Below are positions 62,227 through 64,000 of a DNA stretch of 64,000 nt, piece after piece. Origin of the DNA: Streptomyces caniferus (GTDB lineage: Bacteria; Actinomycetota; Actinomycetes; Streptomycetales; Streptomycetaceae). The stretch lies in NCBI RefSeq assembly GCF_009811555.1, contig NZ_BLIN01000003.1:1-64000 (forward strand). Direction: 5' to 3'. Numbering within the stretch: the first letter of the stretch is position 1; every line of letters starts with the position of its first letter. The position numbers and the translations under genes are program-made. Under the pieces are notes generated by a model. That model did not search any database, was not told where the DNA came from, and saw nothing but the letters and a program-made list of their open reading frames with translations.

Positions 62227-62835
62227 TCAGACGTCGCCGACGGCCAGGGCCAGGACGTGCCGCCGCGAGCCGGTCGGCAGCACCGCACAGGCGGTGCGCG
62301 GATCGTCCGGGAGCGTGCGCAGCCGGCCCGTCGGCCCGGGGAGCGTGTCCGCGGGGAGCGGGAGCGGCTGGGTGAGACCCCCCGCGCCCAGTCCGTGCCC
62401 CCGTGCCTTGCCGATCGCTTCCTTCTGGGTCCACAGCCACAGGAAGGCGCGGACCCTGGCGCTTCGGGGGCTGCGGGCGACCCAGTCGGCGGACGCCTCG
62501 TCGAGCCAGCGCCGGGCCAGCGGTCCGGCGGCGAACGGGCGGACGGTCTCGATGTCCACGCCGACCGGCCGGTGTCTGCTGAGGGCGACCGCCCCGGCGC
62601 CCCGGGTGTGGCTCACGCTCACCCGCAGTCCCGAGGCGGGGCCGGTCAGCCGCGGACGGCCGCCGGGCCCGTGGTCGAGCCGGATGCGGTGGACGGGGGC
62701 TCCCGTCAGGTCCGCGGCGGCGTGCAGGAGGGCGGCGTGGGTGGCGTCCCGCTCCGTGCCGGGCGGCATCTCCCCCCACACCACCGTCACCGGCCCGTCG
62801 TCGGGCCGAGGGGTGGTGTGGAGGGTGGAGTGCAC
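62227..62835 (-). CDS. Sfp-type 4'-phosphopantetheinyl transferase
   Basis: A 202-residue PPTase that activates carrier domains of NRPS/PKS by adding the phosphopantetheine arm of coenzyme A. RVSVSHTRGAGAVALSRHRP, VGVDIETVRPF (metal-binding Asp/Glu) and RAFLWLWTQKEAIGKARGHG (WxxKEA) are the signature motifs. GTG 62835 lies only 2 bp after the MbtH stop. This makes a dedicated carrier-protein system in the cluster very likely. Confidence 0.92.
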   Translation of the reverse strand: MHSTLHTTPRPDDGPVTVVWGEMPPGTERDATHAALLHAAADLTGAPVHRIRLDHGPGGRPRLTGPASGLRVSVSHTRGAGAVALSRHRPVGVDIETVRPFAAGPLARRWLDEASADWVARSPRSARVRAFLWLWTQKEAIGKARGHGLGAGGLTQPLPLPADTLPGPTGRLRTLPDDPRTACAVLPTGSRRHVLALAVGDV

Positions 62836-62837
62836 GG

Positions 62838-63047
62838 TCAGCCGGCCATCTGACGGATCAGGCTGGCGGGGCGCATATCGGTCCAGTTCGCCTCGATGTA
62901 GTCCAGGCACGCCTGCCGGCTGTCCTCGGTGTGGGCCACGTTCCAGCCCGCGGGCACCTCGGCGAAGCCGGGCCAGAGCGAGTGCTGCCCCTCGTCGTTG
63001 ACCAGGACCAGGTAGCGGCCGTCTTCGTTCTCGAACGGGTTGGTCAT
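62838..63047 (-). CDS. MbtH-family protein
   Basis: 69 residues: [54 protein letters not shown]. The Trp residues and SLWP/NWTDMRP motifs define MbtH, which helps NRPS adenylation domains fold and work. It therefore predicts NRPS genes nearby, upstream beyond 64000. It was short enough to miss; ATG 63047 is preceded by GAAAAGGCGAGGAC. Confidence 0.95.
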   Translation of the reverse strand: MTNPFENEDGRYLVLVNDEGQHSLWPGFAEVPAGWNVAHTEDSRQACLDYIEANWTDMRPASLIRQMAG

Positions 63048-63109
63048 GTCCTCGCCTTTTCCTGTGGGTTCGGTGTGTGCGATTACGGAGTGAGAGGTGG
63101 GCCGCGCGG

Positions 63110-64000
63110 TTACGCGACGATCTTTTCGAGCACGCGGACCGCGTTCTCGGCGCCGTTCTCCGGAGCGGTCCGCTCGGCGAGCCGGGCGACCGTGCGGGCG
63201 ATGCCCGGATCGGTCAGTGCCAGGTGGAGGGCCTCGGTGAGCGAGTCGGCGGTCAGGTCGCGGTGTCTGACCGGCGCGGGGGCCACTCCCAGGGCGTGCA
63301 GATGGTCGGCCCACATGACGCCCTCCTTCTGGAAGGGGCAGATCACCTGGGGCACACCGGCCTTCAGCGCGGCGTTGTGCGTTCCGGTGCCGCCCGGGTG
63401 GACGACGGCCCGCACCTGCGGGAACAGCCAGTCGTACGGGATCTCCTCCGCGACGAGAAGGTGCTCCGGCGGGTCCGGAATGACGACGCCGCCCCAGCCG
63501 GTGACGACGACCGCGCGGACACCGGTCCGGCGCACGGCTTCCACGACGGCCCGGCCGGTCTGCTCGGGGTCGATTCCCAAGTGGCTGCCGAATCCGATGA
63601 AGACGGGCTTCTCGCCGCTCTCCAGGAAGCGCAGCAGCCGCTGCGGGGGCCGCCACCCGGGGGTGGGGGGCAGCATCCAGAATCCGGTGGTGTGCACCCA
63701 CTCGGGCCAGTCCGGAGCCGGTTCGAGGACGTGCGGGCTGAACCCCATCAGGACGGGTGCCGGGGTTCCGTCGGCGCGGAACCTGTTGTCCAGGGAGCCC
63801 TCGCGCGGGGGCAGTCCGAGGACGTCGGTGCGCCAGCCGGCGAACATCTCGGCCAGCGGGCCCTTGATGGGCCGGTCGTTGACCTGGGCGTGCTGCTCCA
63901 GGTTGTCGGGCCGTTCGTCGAAGGTGCCGACGTCGGCGGGGTAGCGGCGGGAGGCGACGAAGTGCGGGTAGAGGCTCGCCAGGACGTGCGGGACGCCCAG
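63110..64000 (-). CDS. GT1-family glycosyltransferase, 5' end outside window
   Basis: The visible 297 codons are the C-terminal two thirds of a GT-B glycosyltransferase. [10 protein letters not shown], then [16 protein letters not shown] and the donor-site segment [20 protein letters not shown] with [20 protein letters not shown] match the UGT/antibiotic glycosyltransferase pattern (HHGGAGTxxxAL in most members; here [12 protein letters not shown]). The frame is open to 64000 ([17 protein letters not shown] near the edge). It probably glycosylates the cluster's product, but the sugar is unknown. Confidence 0.9.
   Translation of the reverse strand: MGVPHVLASLYPHFVASRRYPADVGTFDERPDNLEQHAQVNDRPIKGPLAEMFAGWRTDVLGLPPREGSLDNRFRADGTPAPVLMGFSPHVLEPAPDWPEWVHTTGFWMLPPTPGWRPPQRLLRFLESGEKPVFIGFGSHLGIDPEQTGRAVVEAVRRTGVRAVVVTGWGGVVIPDPPEHLLVAEEIPYDWLFPQVRAVVHPGGTGTHNAALKAGVPQVICPFQKEGVMWADHLHALGVAPAPVRHRDLTADSLTEALHLALTDPGIARTVARLAERTAPENGAENAVRVLEKIVA

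Noticed and set aside
58468..62853. Very long open frame on the plus strand opposite the ABC exporter and PPTase
   Set aside because: It is antisense to genes with clear motifs and is rich in Gly, Ala, Arg, Pro, Glu; a shadow of high GC at third codon positions.

Overview
The window is very G+C-rich, uses GTG and TTG starts freely, and carries families typical of Streptomyces: telomere terminal protein Tpg, WYL, XRE-cupin, TipA-like MerR and DUF4328 proteins, and a SigB/F-type sigma factor. Position 1 falls inside a tpg gene. Tpg genes sit near the ends of linear actinomycete chromosomes and plasmids, so the window probably starts in a subtelomeric arm or on a linear plasmid. It ends inside a secondary-metabolite gene cluster. 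Function calls come from reading motifs and remembered family features; no database search was run.

Region 1 (1-17 kb) is mobile and eroded. A leftward operon (5643 to 489) follows tpg tail-to-tail: a protein joining a MuA-type helix-turn-helix region to an AAA+ ATPase, a DDE transposase split by an in-frame TGA, a TniB-like ATPase, and an ATPase-like protein without nucleotide-binding motifs. Two related end-like repeat blocks, exactly 828 bp apart, lie at 5725-5830 and 6560-6660; a related motif and four 14-bp tandem repeats lie at 12774-12913. Between them are a GNAT gene, a divergent epoxide-hydrolase-like/WYL-regulator pair, a TnsA-like gene, a truncated TnsB-like gene, a replication-relaxation fragment and a PIG-L deacetylase. 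Further right are an MDR oxidoreductase with a divergent TetR gene and a frameshifted lipoprotein gene.

Region 2 (17-49 kb) is ordinary accessory chromosome made of short transcription units: TrmO, a luciferase-like oxidoreductase, an acid-stress type amino-acid decarboxylase, a vWA protein, divergent regulator/transporter pairs (XRE-cupin with an EamA transporter, Lrp with a LysE exporter, TetR with a metallo-hydrolase), several uncharacterised proteins, a TipA-like MerR regulator with a short-chain dehydrogenase, an M55 aminopeptidase, and an ECF sigma factor divergent from an Old Yellow Enzyme. Relics are visible: a DMT transporter tail, truncated permease, kinase and response-regulator pieces, and an alcohol dehydrogenase tail.

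Region 3 (49-54.5 kb) looks like a general-stress locus. A SigB/F-type sigma gene is divergent from an RsbW-like ATPase gene, and each start has a sequence fitting the SigB-type promoter pattern. CsbD and a small hydrophobic protein follow, separated by very strong hairpin terminators. Two small proteins, a TetR regulator and a GNAT come next.

Region 4 (54.5-64 kb) is one leftward gene run: glycosyltransferase (cut by the window edge), MbtH, Sfp-type phosphopantetheinyl transferase, a 1235-residue fused ABC exporter, IspH, DXS and IspG. MbtH and the transferase point to nonribosomal peptide assembly. The three MEP-pathway enzymes point to a raised isoprenoid supply. Together they suggest the edge of a cluster for a glycosylated, isoprenoid-containing peptide or similar product whose core genes lie beyond 64000.
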